Source: Bordetella petrii (GTDB taxonomy: Bacteria; Pseudomonadota; Gammaproteobacteria; Burkholderiales; Burkholderiaceae_B). From it: DNA of 64,000 bases. Where the stretch lies: assembly GCF_000067205.1 (NCBI RefSeq), contig NC_010170.1, positions 3,782,001 through 3,846,000 on the forward strand. Reading direction: 5' to 3'. The position numbers and the translations under genes are program-made. This document shows positions 57,086 through 64,000 of the stretch, piece by piece (the first letter of the stretch is position 1; each line of letters starts with the position of its first letter). The notes beneath the pieces are model-generated. The model saw only the letters and a program-made list of their open reading frames with translations, was not told the DNA's origin and did not search any database.

Positions 57086-58240
57086 ATGCCGCGCCTTGCC
57101 TCACGCGCCCAGGACTTCCTGACCTTCCACGTCGTCGAACTCTTCAAAGAAGCGCAGGCGCTGCAGGCGGCGGGCCGGGACATCATCAGCCTGGGCATCG
57201 GCGAACCGGACTTTACCGCGCCCCCGCAGGTGGTGGAAGCGCTGGAGCGCGCGGCGCAGGCCGGGCTCAGCGGCTACAGCGCCCCGGCCGGGCTGACCGC
57301 GCTGCGCGAGGCCATCGCCCGATTCTACGCAACAGAATTCGGCGCCGCCGTCGATCCGTCGCGCGTCATCGTCACCGCCGGGGCCTCGGGCGCGTTGTCG
57401 CTGGCCTGCGCGGCGCTGGTCGATTCCGGCGCCGAGGTACTGATGCCCGACCCGTCCTACCCGGCCAACAGCAACTTCATCCTGGCCGCCGGCGGCCGTC
57501 CGCGTCTGATTCCCAGCAGCGCCGCGCAGCGCTTCCAGTTGTCGGCGCAAAACGTGCGCGACCACTGGACCGACGCCACCCGCGGCGTGCTGGTGGCATC
57601 GCCCAGCAACCCTACCGGCACCTGCATCGCGCGCGATGAGCTGGCCGCGCTGCTGCACGCGGTGCGCGAACGCCGGGGCTTCGCCATCGTCGACGAAATC
57701 TACCTGGGACTCAGCTACGAGGGCCAGCCGCGCTCGGCCCTGACGCTGGACGACGATGTCATCGTCATCAACAGCTTTTCCAAGTACTTTCACATGACCG
57801 GCTGGCGGCTGGGCTGGATGATCGTGCCGCAGCGGCTGGCCGGCCCCATCGAGAAAATGGCGGCCAGCCTGGCCATCTGCGCCCCCACCCTGGCGCAGCA
57901 CGCCGCGCTGGCCTGCTTCGCGCCCGACACGCTGAAAATCTACGAGCACCGCCGTGACGCCTTCAAGCAGCGCCGCGACTACCTGCTGCCCGAATTCGAG
58001 CAGCTGGGCCTGCATGTGCCGGTCAAGCCGGACGGCGCGTTCTATATCTACGCCGACATCGCGGCGCTTGGCATGGACAGCGCCGCGCTGTCGCACCGGC
58101 TGCTGCACGAAGCCGGCGTGGCGGCCGTTCCCGGCCTGGACTTCGGCCCCGCGCATGGCCACCACACGCTGCGGGTGTCGTATGCGACCGGGCTGGATCG
58201 GCTGGAAGAAGCCGTTCGGAGAATGAAGGCGGTGTTGTAA
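57086..58240 (+). CDS. PLP-dependent aminotransferase, class I/II
   Basis: A 384-residue fold-type I aminotransferase. The PLP lysine is in NSFSKYFHMTGWRLGW (about residue 235). Other motifs are GEPDFTAPPQV, ASPSNPTGTCI and the late arginine in HHTLRVSYATG, which binds the substrate carboxylate. It resembles aspartate/aromatic-type transaminases, but the amino acid is not predictable. No strong ribosome site before the ATG at 57086; family length supports it. Confidence 0.88.
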   Translation: MPRLASRAQDFLTFHVVELFKEAQALQAAGRDIISLGIGEPDFTAPPQVVEALERAAQAGLSGYSAPAGLTALREAIARFYATEFGAAVDPSRVIVTAGASGALSLACAALVDSGAEVLMPDPSYPANSNFILAAGGRPRLIPSSAAQRFQLSAQNVRDHWTDATRGVLVASPSNPTGTCIARDELAALLHAVRERRGFAIVDEIYLGLSYEGQPRSALTLDDDVIVINSFSKYFHMTGWRLGWMIVPQRLAGPIEKMAASLAICAPTLAQHAALACFAPDTLKIYEHRRDAFKQRRDYLLPEFEQLGLHVPVKPDGAFYIYADIAALGMDSAALSHRLLHEAGVAAVPGLDFGPAHGHHTLRVSYATGLDRLEEAVRRMKAVL

Positions 58241-58304
58241 GCCGCGGCCGGCGGCATGTGGTTCGTGCGCGGTTGCGCGGGGTTGCTGGGTTGCGCGCGC
58301 GGTG

Positions 58305-58560
58305 GGGGGGTTCTATTGACGTCGGTGGGGGGGCGTGAGCGCCTTGGCTTCACGGTGCCGTCCGGGCGCCCCGCGCGCCCGGGCCCGGCCCCGAGGCGCC
58401 GCGGCACTCACGCCCCCCCACGCCGACTCGTACCAAAGATCCGCTGTCGCGCCTGCGGGACCGACTGAGTTCTTGCATGCTTGGCCGCGGTTTTGCTGGT
58501 GGAGGAAAACATTGCGGGGCCGTCCATCGGCGCCGCCCTGCGCGGCGCCGATGGCCATTC
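58305..58560 (-). repeat. Family 2 double-hairpin element, copy A
   Basis: About 256 bp, read on the minus strand. Hairpin 1: arms 58525-58536 and 58542-58553, a perfect 12-bp stem with a 5-nt loop. A conserved linker containing CCGCGGCCAAGCATGCAAGAA follows in parts at about 58469-58490. Hairpin 2: arms 58321-58339 and 58407-58427, a 19-bp stem with a 2-nt bulge, enclosing a 67-nt core (58340-58406). Order, linker and core match copy B, but both stems differ in sequence with paired changes. No long ORF. Confidence 0.82.
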
Positions 58561-58581
58561 AGGCAGCGTCATGCCGATGGC

Positions 58582-58993
58582 GATGACTTATGTCGCCCAG
58601 GGGTCACTTCACGCAGGTGCCTGACGCCGCTGTGTGCAACGGCTGTCTCCACAGCACGGTGTCAGGCACCCTCACGGGAGCCTGACACCTGGAATACCTG
58701 CAATACTCGGCATAAGCACCCATACATGGAATGCTCGGCATAAGTACCCATGCCTGGAATATTCGTACGCACTCTGGATTCCAAAGACGATGACTTACGT
58801 CGCCCAGGGGTCAGGCTCCGCAGGTGCCTGACCCCGCTGTGTGCAACGGCTGTCCCCACAGTACGGTGTCAGGCACCCTGACGGGAGCCTGACACCTGGA
58901 ATACCTGCAATACTCGGCATACGCGCCCATACATGGAATGCTCGGCATACGCAGCCATGCCTGGACTACCCGGTATACGCACGCTAGCGAACC
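58582..58993. repeat. Tandem duplication of about 207 bp with nested repeats
   Basis: Unit 1 (58582-58788) and unit 2 (58789 to about 58993) both begin GATGACTTAYGTCGCCCAGG and stay about 85-90% alike by eye. Each contains the hairpin GGTGTCAGGC/GCCTGACACC (58658-58689; 58865-58896). Each also has a 28-bp sub-repeat based on CTCGGCATA. The array is enclosed by the two oppositely oriented family 2 elements. With them it fills the 1009-bp gap 58241-59249, where I see no gene. Confidence 0.85.
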
Positions 58994-59246
58994 GAATGGC
59001 TATCCACGCCGCGCGGGGCGGCGTGGATAGCCGGCCCCGTACGGTTTTTTTCCTGTCAAACCACCGCGGCCAAGCACGCAAGAACTCCGCTGCCCCCGGC
59101 AGCATGGCGGTTGACTACGGGTTCGAGTCGGCGGGGTGTGCGGTGAGTGCCGCGGCGCCTCGGGGCCGGGCCCGGGCGCGCGAGGCGCCCGGAACGGCAC
59201 CGTGAAGCCAAGGCGGTCACCGCACACCCCGCCGACGCCAGAAGAA
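58994..59246 (+). repeat. Family 2 double-hairpin element, copy B
   Basis: About 253 bp on the plus strand. Hairpin 1: arms 59001-59012 and 59018-59029, perfect 12 bp, 5-nt loop. A conserved linker (GGCCCCGTACGG; CCGCGGCCAAGCACGCAAG at about 59064-59082) follows. Hairpin 2: arms 59127-59146 and 59217-59236, perfect 20 bp, around a 70-nt core (59147-59216) nearly identical to copy A. It ends four bases before the stop codon of the convergent transglycosylase gene. Confidence 0.83.
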
Positions 59247-59249
59247 AAC

Positions 59250-60086
59250 CTACTCCCGCGCCAACGCAATCCCGGCAGCCAGCGCCAGCCGCCGGCGCTC
59301 AGCCTGCACTTTGGCCCCGTAGCCGCCGTCGCTGGGGCCGGTGGCGCCCACATAGCAGGCCAGGCCGCCCTCGACGGAGCCGCGGCGGTCGATGCAGTCG
59401 CGCAGGATGGTGGTGCCCACGCGGATATTGGCAATCGGGTCCAGCGGGTTGTTCATGCCATCGCCCAGCTTGTCGAATTTATCCTGGTGCACGCGCGTCA
59501 TGACCTGCATCAGGCCTTGCGCGCCCACCGAACTTTCGGCAAACGGGTTGTAGCGGGATTCGATGGCAATCACCGCCAGCAATAGCAGCGGATCCAGCTC
59601 TTTTTCGCGCGCGACCTTGTACACCGTATTCACGAGCACGGCGGTCGCGTCGTAAGCCACGCGGTACTTACGCGAGATATAGTTGCGCAACGCTTCGATC
59701 TGCGGCCCCGACACGGTGCTGCGCGCCTTCCTCTTGGGTGGGGCGGGCGGCAGGTCGCTGCGCAGCGGGCCCAGAAAGCCGGTGGCATTGCTGGCCGGCG
59801 CAGCCGGAATCGCCATGGCTACCGCGGAAGGGGTGTCATAGGCGGGGTCGTAGCCCGAATCCGCAAACGGACCGGACGACACAGAGGTGGGCGCTAAGGC
59901 GGTCAACAAGGCTTTGTGCACCTGCAGTGCCTGGTCGCGCAAACCGGGCAGGGCGAAGCCCATGCTTACCGTGACGATCACCGCGATACCCAGGTAGGTA
60001 CAGCAAATGCGCAGCCATTCGGCAAGATGGTGGTGCACTCCTTGGGCAGCCTGGCGAAACAGGCCTGCCACTGACGCATCGGGCAT
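59250..60086 (-). CDS. SLT-domain lytic transglycosylase, membrane-anchored
   Basis: A 278-residue family 1 lytic transglycosylase. One N-terminal membrane anchor (TYLGIAVIVTVSMGFAL, about 29-45) is followed by a linker rich in A/S/P, then the SLT domain at about 150-265 with the catalytic glutamate in AVIAIESRYNPFAESSVGAQGLMQV. It cleaves peptidoglycan glycan strands to 1,6-anhydro products. Divergent from ubiD with an 83-bp gap. Confidence 0.88.
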   Translation of the reverse strand: MPDASVAGLFRQAAQGVHHHLAEWLRICCTYLGIAVIVTVSMGFALPGLRDQALQVHKALLTALAPTSVSSGPFADSGYDPAYDTPSAVAMAIPAAPASNATGFLGPLRSDLPPAPPKRKARSTVSGPQIEALRNYISRKYRVAYDATAVLVNTVYKVAREKELDPLLLLAVIAIESRYNPFAESSVGAQGLMQVMTRVHQDKFDKLGDGMNNPLDPIANIRVGTTILRDCIDRRGSVEGGLACYVGATGPSDGGYGAKVQAERRRLALAAGIALARE

Positions 60087-60169
60087 GGAGACCTCCTGCG
60101 TGGAAAAGAAGGTCTGGATGTTAACCTTTGTTCAACCCCAAAAATGTAACGAATTGACCGGGATCTGTA

Positions 60170-61714
60170 GTGAAATACCGCGACCTTAGAGACTTTTTGC
60201 AGCAATTGGAACTGCGTGGCGAGCTCAAACGCATTGCTACGCCTGTGTCGACACATCTTGAAATGACCGAGATTGCCGACCGCGTGCTGCGCGCGCAAGG
60301 CCCCGCCCTGCTGTTCGAGCATGCCGTCCACAATGGCGCGCGGGCCGCCATGCCGGTGCTGGCCAACCTGTTCGGCACACCGCGCCGCGTGGCCTGGGGC
60401 ATGGGGGCCGACGAGGTCAGCGCGCTGCGCGACACCGGCGAACTGCTGGCCTCGCTGCGCGAGCCGGAGGCGCCGCGCGGCCTGCGCGACGCGCTGGGCA
60501 AGGTCGCCATGCTGAAGTCGGCGCTGTGGGACATGGCGCCGAAACGCGTGCGCGGCCCGGCCTGCCAGGAAATCGTCTGGGAAGGCGCCGACGTCGACCT
60601 GGCGCGACTGCCCATCCAGACCTGCTGGCCGGGCGACGTGGCGCCGCTGTTGACCTGGGGCCTGGTCATCACGCGCGGCCCCAACGCGCGCCGGCAGAAC
60701 CTGGGCATCTACCGCCAGCAGCCCATCGCGCCGAACAAGCTGATCATGCGCTGGCTGTCGCACCGGGGCGGCGCGCTGGACTTCCGCGAACACGCGCGCG
60801 CGCATCCGGGCACGCCTTTCCCGGTGGCGGTGGCGCTGGGCGCCGACCCCGCCACCATTCTGGGGGCCGTGACCCCGGTGCCCGACAGCCTGTCCGAATA
60901 CCAGTTCGCCGGCCTGTTGCGCGGCTCGCGCACCGAAGTCGGCCAGGCGTTGGGCAGCGACCTGTCGGTGCCCGCCTGGGCCGAGATCGTGCTGGAAGGC
61001 CACCTGCTGCCGGCGAACGACCCGCGCGCCGTGGCGCCGGTCGTGCCCGAGGGCGCGCCGCCGCCGCCGGACACCGGCTACGAAATGGCGCTGGAAGGGC
61101 CGTACGGCGATCACACTGGCTACTACAACGAGCAGGACTGGTTCCCCGTGTTCACGGTAGACCGCATCACCATGCGGCGCGATCCGGTGTACCACTCCAC
61201 CTACACCGGCAAGCCGCCCGATGAGCCCGCCGTGCTCGGCGTGGCGCTGAACGAAGTGTTCGTGCCCCTGCTGCGCCGGCAACTGCCGGAAATTGTCGAC
61301 TTCTACCTGCCGCCCGAAGGCTGCAGCTACCGGCTGGCGGTAGTGTCGATCCGCAAGCAGTATGCCGGCCATGCCAAGCGGGTGATGTTCGGCCTGTGGA
61401 GCGTGCTGCGCCAATTCATGTACACGAAGTTCATCGTGGTGGTCGACGACGACATCGACCCGCGCAACTGGAACGAGGTGGTGTGGGCCATTACCACCCG
61501 CATGGACCCGGTGCGCGACACGGTGCTGGTGGAACGCACGCCCATCGATTATCTGGATTTCGCCTCGCCGGTGTCGGGCCTGGGCGGCAAAATGGGCATG
61601 GACGCCACCAACAAGTGGCCGGGCGAAACCGACCGCGAATGGGGCCGCCCCATTGCCATGGACGACGCCGTCAAGCAGCGCGTGGATGCAATGTGGGGCG
61701 AACTGGGGTTGTGA
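60170..61714 (+). CDS. ubiD: UbiD-family 3-octaprenyl-4-hydroxybenzoate decarboxylase
   Basis: A 514-residue UbiD decarboxylase, which needs prenylated FMN made by UbiX, acting in ubiquinone synthesis. The N-terminus MKYRDLRDFLQQLELRGELKRI and the C-terminal MGMDATNKWPGETDREWGRP are typical of true UbiD rather than phenolic acid decarboxylases. The start is a GTG at 60170. No ubiX is in the window. The stop abuts a convergent gene with no gap. Confidence 0.93.
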   Translation: MKYRDLRDFLQQLELRGELKRIATPVSTHLEMTEIADRVLRAQGPALLFEHAVHNGARAAMPVLANLFGTPRRVAWGMGADEVSALRDTGELLASLREPEAPRGLRDALGKVAMLKSALWDMAPKRVRGPACQEIVWEGADVDLARLPIQTCWPGDVAPLLTWGLVITRGPNARRQNLGIYRQQPIAPNKLIMRWLSHRGGALDFREHARAHPGTPFPVAVALGADPATILGAVTPVPDSLSEYQFAGLLRGSRTEVGQALGSDLSVPAWAEIVLEGHLLPANDPRAVAPVVPEGAPPPPDTGYEMALEGPYGDHTGYYNEQDWFPVFTVDRITMRRDPVYHSTYTGKPPDEPAVLGVALNEVFVPLLRRQLPEIVDFYLPPEGCSYRLAVVSIRKQYAGHAKRVMFGLWSVLRQFMYTKFIVVVDDDIDPRNWNEVVWAITTRMDPVRDTVLVERTPIDYLDFASPVSGLGGKMGMDATNKWPGETDREWGRPIAMDDAVKQRVDAMWGELGL

Positions 61715-62089
61715 TCAGCGGGCGGGCGGCTCGGCGCGGGAATCGGCATCGGACGTGCCGCGCCAGGCCTTGTACACCTGCCAGCCCAGCAACGCGCCGC
61801 CGGCCAGGCGCAGCAGCCGCGACCGCTTGCCGCGCCCCATGATCAGGGCAGACACGGTGGAGCTGATGAACGGATAGCGGCGCGCCAGCGATACGCCCTG
61901 CCACAGCAGTTGCGATACATTGCCGCGCGCGAGCCCCGGCAGCCATCGCTTGAGCAGGTTGCGCGGCTCGAGCGAGCGGCTGGCCGAGGCGATGTCGTGC
62001 GCCAGCGACTCGCGTTCGATGGCCGCGCGGGCGCGCAGCAATTCGATGCGCACTGCCCGGTCGACGGCCTGCGAGCGTTTGTTGGACAT
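61715..62089 (-). CDS. YqjK-like protein
   Basis: A 124-residue basic protein with a short hydrophobic stretch (LLRLAGGALLGWQVYKAW). Its content and position after YqjE-like and DUF883 genes match the yqjD-yqjE-yqjK arrangement of proteobacteria, where these are stationary-phase inner-membrane proteins. Low sequence conservation makes the name tentative. The ATG at 62089 overlaps nothing; 4 nt separate it from yqjE. Confidence 0.65.
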   Translation of the reverse strand: MSNKRSQAVDRAVRIELLRARAAIERESLAHDIASASRSLEPRNLLKRWLPGLARGNVSQLLWQGVSLARRYPFISSTVSALIMGRGKRSRLLRLAGGALLGWQVYKAWRGTSDADSRAEPPAR

Positions 62090-62093
62090 GGGG

Positions 62094-62513
62094 TCAGCCC
62101 TCGTCGCGCTGGCGTTCGGCCAGGGCGTCTTGTTCGGCGCGGGCGGCATGCACGCTGTCGAGCAGGTCGGCATCGCGGCCCAGTTCTTCGAAGGTGGCCG
62201 CAAACGGCACAGGGCCGGACACCAGCTCGTGCCGCAGCAGCAGCAGCAAGCCGACGCCGATCACGGCGTACAGGGCCGCCAGCAGGCCCAGGGCCAGGTA
62301 GCGGTCTTCGGTGGGCCAGAACGCCACCGCGATGGTAACGGTGAACACCAGCACCGCCAGGGTCAGGAACAGCAAGGCGGCGAACGCCATGCCCAGCAAC
62401 TTGATCAGCCGCGCCTTTTCTTCGGCGGCCTCCAAGGCGAACAATTCCAGGCGCGTACGCAGCAGCCCGACCAGGCTGCCTGCCACGCCGAATACGGATC
62501 TGCGCAAGCCCAT
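62094..62513 (-). CDS. yqjE: YqjE/phage-holin-superfamily membrane protein
   Basis: A 139-residue protein with two strong membrane helices (LLGMAFAALLFLTLAVLVFTV and LALGLLAALYAVIGVGLLLLL) after an amphipathic N-terminus (LRTRLELFALEAAEEKARL). This is the holin_BPhi/YqjE profile. Middle gene of the DUF883-yqjE-yqjK trio. Probably an inner-membrane stress protein rather than a lytic holin. Confidence 0.8.
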   Translation of the reverse strand: MGLRRSVFGVAGSLVGLLRTRLELFALEAAEEKARLIKLLGMAFAALLFLTLAVLVFTVTIAVAFWPTEDRYLALGLLAALYAVIGVGLLLLLRHELVSGPVPFAATFEELGRDADLLDSVHAARAEQDALAERQRDEG

Positions 62514-62556
62514 GAGCAAAGAGCGGGCCGGCCGACGAGCGTCCGGCCCCGCGCCC

Positions 62557-62874
62557 TTAGCGGCGAGCGATCAGCAGGCCCAGCAGCAGGCCGGTCACGC
62601 CCGCGATGCCAATGGCTTGCCAGGGATTGTCGTGCACGTAGTCGTCGGTGGCGCGCGCCGCCTTGCGGCCGCGCTCCAGCACGGCATCTTGCGCGTCGTA
62701 CAGCGCTTCGCGGGTGCGCTTGAGCGAGGCCATGGCGCGGTCGCGCAATTCGGTGGCCTTGTCGCCAGAACTGGAGGCCGCCTCGCGCAGCAGGTTTTCC
62801 GCATCATTCAGGCTGCTTTTGACGCTGTCGATGAGTTTTTCTTTGGCGACTTCCTCGGATCGTCGGGTGGTCAT
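62557..62874 (-). CDS. DUF883 family protein (YqjD/ElaB-like)
   Basis: A 105-residue DUF883 protein. A long amphipathic helix (about 8-80) precedes the family C-terminal anchor DDYVHDNPWQAIGIAGVTGLLLGLLIARR. ElaB and YqjD are ribosome-binding, membrane-anchored stationary-phase proteins in E. coli. The ATG at 62874 has AGGAG before it. First of the trio. Confidence 0.88.
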   Translation of the reverse strand: MTTRRSEEVAKEKLIDSVKSSLNDAENLLREAASSSGDKATELRDRAMASLKRTREALYDAQDAVLERGRKAARATDDYVHDNPWQAIGIAGVTGLLLGLLIARR

Positions 62875-62956
62875 AAAGGCTCCTGTTGATGTGTCGGTGA
62901 CGTATCCATCATACCAGTGGCGCAAGGCAAAATCGTAGCCGCGCTGCTACCGACTG

Positions 62957-63682
62957 CTACTTGATTTGCGTAATCTCCACCGCCGATTTCACGCCGGCCT
63001 GGTCGATGTCCTGGCGCATGACCAGGTTCACCGCCGGACAATACCAATCGGTGACGGTGGTGTTCATGCCGGGAATGGGAAGGGTGATGCCCTGGAAGGT
63101 CGCCAGCGTCGGATCGGTATTGCGCGTGTAATGAATGGGCCAGCATGACTGGCGGCCCAGCGCGGTATCCATCGACTGCTGCGCGCCCACGGTTTTTTCG
63201 CCGATGCGCACCACAGTGGCGGGTTGCCCGCCTACCGGGGCGTCTTTGCCGATGTTCAGCCGGTACGCCGCGCCCGGCATGCGCTGGCCCTGGGAAATCT
63301 TGCCGTCGTAGGCGAACAGCCCCAGCATGCGCAGGTCGAACTGGCCGTGGTTGTCGGGTTTTTCGCCCGCCTTGGCATAGCGCACAAACTCGGCCTTACC
63401 GTTCTTGATGGTCATCAGGTAGTCGAGCTTCGACTTGCCGGCCGGCAAGCCGGCATAGCTGAAGCTGGCGGTGCCCTGCACGCGCGCGCGGCAATTGGCC
63501 GAGTTGGTTTTCACGACCTCGGCAAAGCTCAGGTCGGCGCCCAGGCTGAGGTTGCCCGAGCCGGTCAATTGCACTGCCCCGCCGTCGTGCATGAAGCGTG
63601 CGTCGCACACGCCGGCCAGCGCCTGGGCCGACCAGCCGGCCGCGCCCGCCAGGAATAAACAAGATAAAAAGCGTGCCGCCAC
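62957..63682 (-). CDS. Secreted protein of unknown function
   Basis: A 241-residue protein with a signal peptide (VAARFLSCLFLAGAAGWSAQALAG) and a mature part that is mainly beta-rich, with cysteines at GVCDARF, ANCRAR, QSCWPIHY and WYCPAVN that could form two disulfides. A DUF3108-like or lipocalin-like barrel is possible but unproven. The start is a GTG at 63682 with AGGAG six bases before it. It lies just behind a strong terminator, so it has its own promoter or low readthrough. Confidence 0.7.
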   Translation of the reverse strand: MAARFLSCLFLAGAAGWSAQALAGVCDARFMHDGGAVQLTGSGNLSLGADLSFAEVVKTNSANCRARVQGTASFSYAGLPAGKSKLDYLMTIKNGKAEFVRYAKAGEKPDNHGQFDLRMLGLFAYDGKISQGQRMPGAAYRLNIGKDAPVGGQPATVVRIGEKTVGAQQSMDTALGRQSCWPIHYTRNTDPTLATFQGITLPIPGMNTTVTDWYCPAVNLVMRQDIDQAGVKSAVEITQIK

Positions 63683-63702
63683 CCGGAACTCCTGAAACTC
63701 AA

Positions 63703-63730
63703 AAAAGCCATGCTTGGGGGCATGGCTTTT
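63703..63730. terminator. Bidirectional intrinsic terminator behind nasA
   Basis: An 11-bp stem (63703-63713 with 63720-63730) and a 6-nt loop. On the minus strand it is followed by a run of six Ts, as expected for the end of the nitrate reductase transcript. On the plus strand it ends in four Ts. It is 20 bp upstream of the next gene's GTG. Confidence 0.8.
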
Positions 63731-63878
63731 CGATACTACACCGGGCGGCCGACGGCCGGGCCACCTCGGACAACAGCCCGAACCAATGGATACATTGAAA
63801 CATATTAACAATTGTTTAGTTTCATTTTGTATAACACTGCACCTGGCAGCCCAGATCCGCCCAAGTCCGTGACAGCGG

Positions 63879-64000
63879 CTACGCGCCCGCCGGGCTGGAC
63901 GCGTGCAGCGCGACCAGGCGGCGCACTTCCGGCATGCAGGAGCCACAACCGGAACCGCAGCCCAGGCGGGCTTTCAGCTCCTCGGCATCGAGGCCCGCCT
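63879..64000 (-). CDS. nasA: C-terminus of assimilatory nitrate reductase (partial)
   Basis: The last 39 or so codons of a gene entering from the right. The visible peptide has LGCGSGCGSCMPEVRRL, the BFD-like [2Fe-2S] cysteine cluster that ends NasA-type catalytic subunits. A NirB-type nitrite reductase or free Bfd protein is possible but fits the C-terminal position less well. It would need molybdopterin from the Mog pathway. Stop at 63879-63881, with a strong terminator 150 bp on. Confidence 0.65.
   Translation of the reverse strand, partial: AGLDAEELKARLGCGSGCGSCMPEVRRLVALHASSPAGA

Noticed and set aside
58335..59205. Several 60-90 codon open frames in the 58.3-59.2 kb gap
   Set aside because: They are translations of hairpin and tandem repeats on both strands, lack ribosome sites and share no protein family.
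62094..62513. Prophage remnant suggested by the holin-like fold
   Set aside because: The DUF883-YqjE-YqjK context is a chromosomal stress locus; no other phage genes are present.

Overview
The window is GC-rich bacterial chromosome with dense gene packing, many ATGA/GTGA start-stop overlaps, GTG and TTG starts, and strong AGGA/GGAG ribosome binding sites. Several features point to the Alcaligenaceae (Bordetella/Achromobacter type, Betaproteobacteria): a benzoyl-CoA (box) aromatic cluster, many Bug-type tricarboxylate-transporter binding proteins next to LysR regulators, a long IF-1, a tkt-gap-pgk block and a MaeB malic enzyme. The genus is inferred from gene content and was not checked against a database.

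Layout. 1-9950: aerobic benzoate catabolism. It holds the boxR regulator (cut by the left edge), a DUF4863 protein, the semialdehyde dehydrogenase boxD, benzoate-CoA ligase, an alpha/beta hydrolase and a complete five-gene Liv-type ABC importer; boxABC probably lie left of the window. 9974-15744: a TetR-controlled tripartite efflux set (outer-membrane channel, DHA2-family MFS pump, HlyD adaptor) followed by a LysR gene. 15884-23323: a ThDP enzyme, an MFS exporter, LysR, a Bug binding protein, a two-subunit 3-oxoacid CoA-transferase and an IclR regulator, which looks like the end of a beta-ketoadipate route. 23336-32348: housekeeping genes (sua5, purK, purE, dsbB with DUF5993, purC, fba, infA) and two GFA-domain proteins. 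32372-35875: galC-galB-Bug with a divergent LysR, the lower part of a 4,5-cleavage (gallate/protocatechuate) route. 35862-46270: M23 peptidase, lipoprotein, mog, pit, azlCD, a run of small enzymes, then DUF3141-cynS. 46335-55513: pgk-gap-tkt, rsmE, and an overlapping barstar/patatin/maeB set. 56173-64000: FAD-domain protein, aminotransferase, lytic transglycosylase, ubiD, a yqjD/E/K-like stress trio, a secreted protein and the last codons of an assimilatory nitrate reductase.

The most unusual content is intergenic. Two families of large hairpin elements have nearly identical cores of about 67-70 nt, enclosed by long arms that differ in sequence from copy to copy but stay almost perfectly self-complementary within each copy. 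Family 1 has three copies (28127, 37831, 55961). Family 2 has two roughly 250-bp copies in opposite orientation (58305 and 58994), flanking a tandem duplication of about 207 bp. A smaller hairpin family built on GGTGTCNGGC is scattered through the same gaps. Compensatory change in every family suggests either selection for a folded RNA/DNA structure or repeated palindrome correction. No transposase, tRNA, rRNA or CRISPR array was seen.
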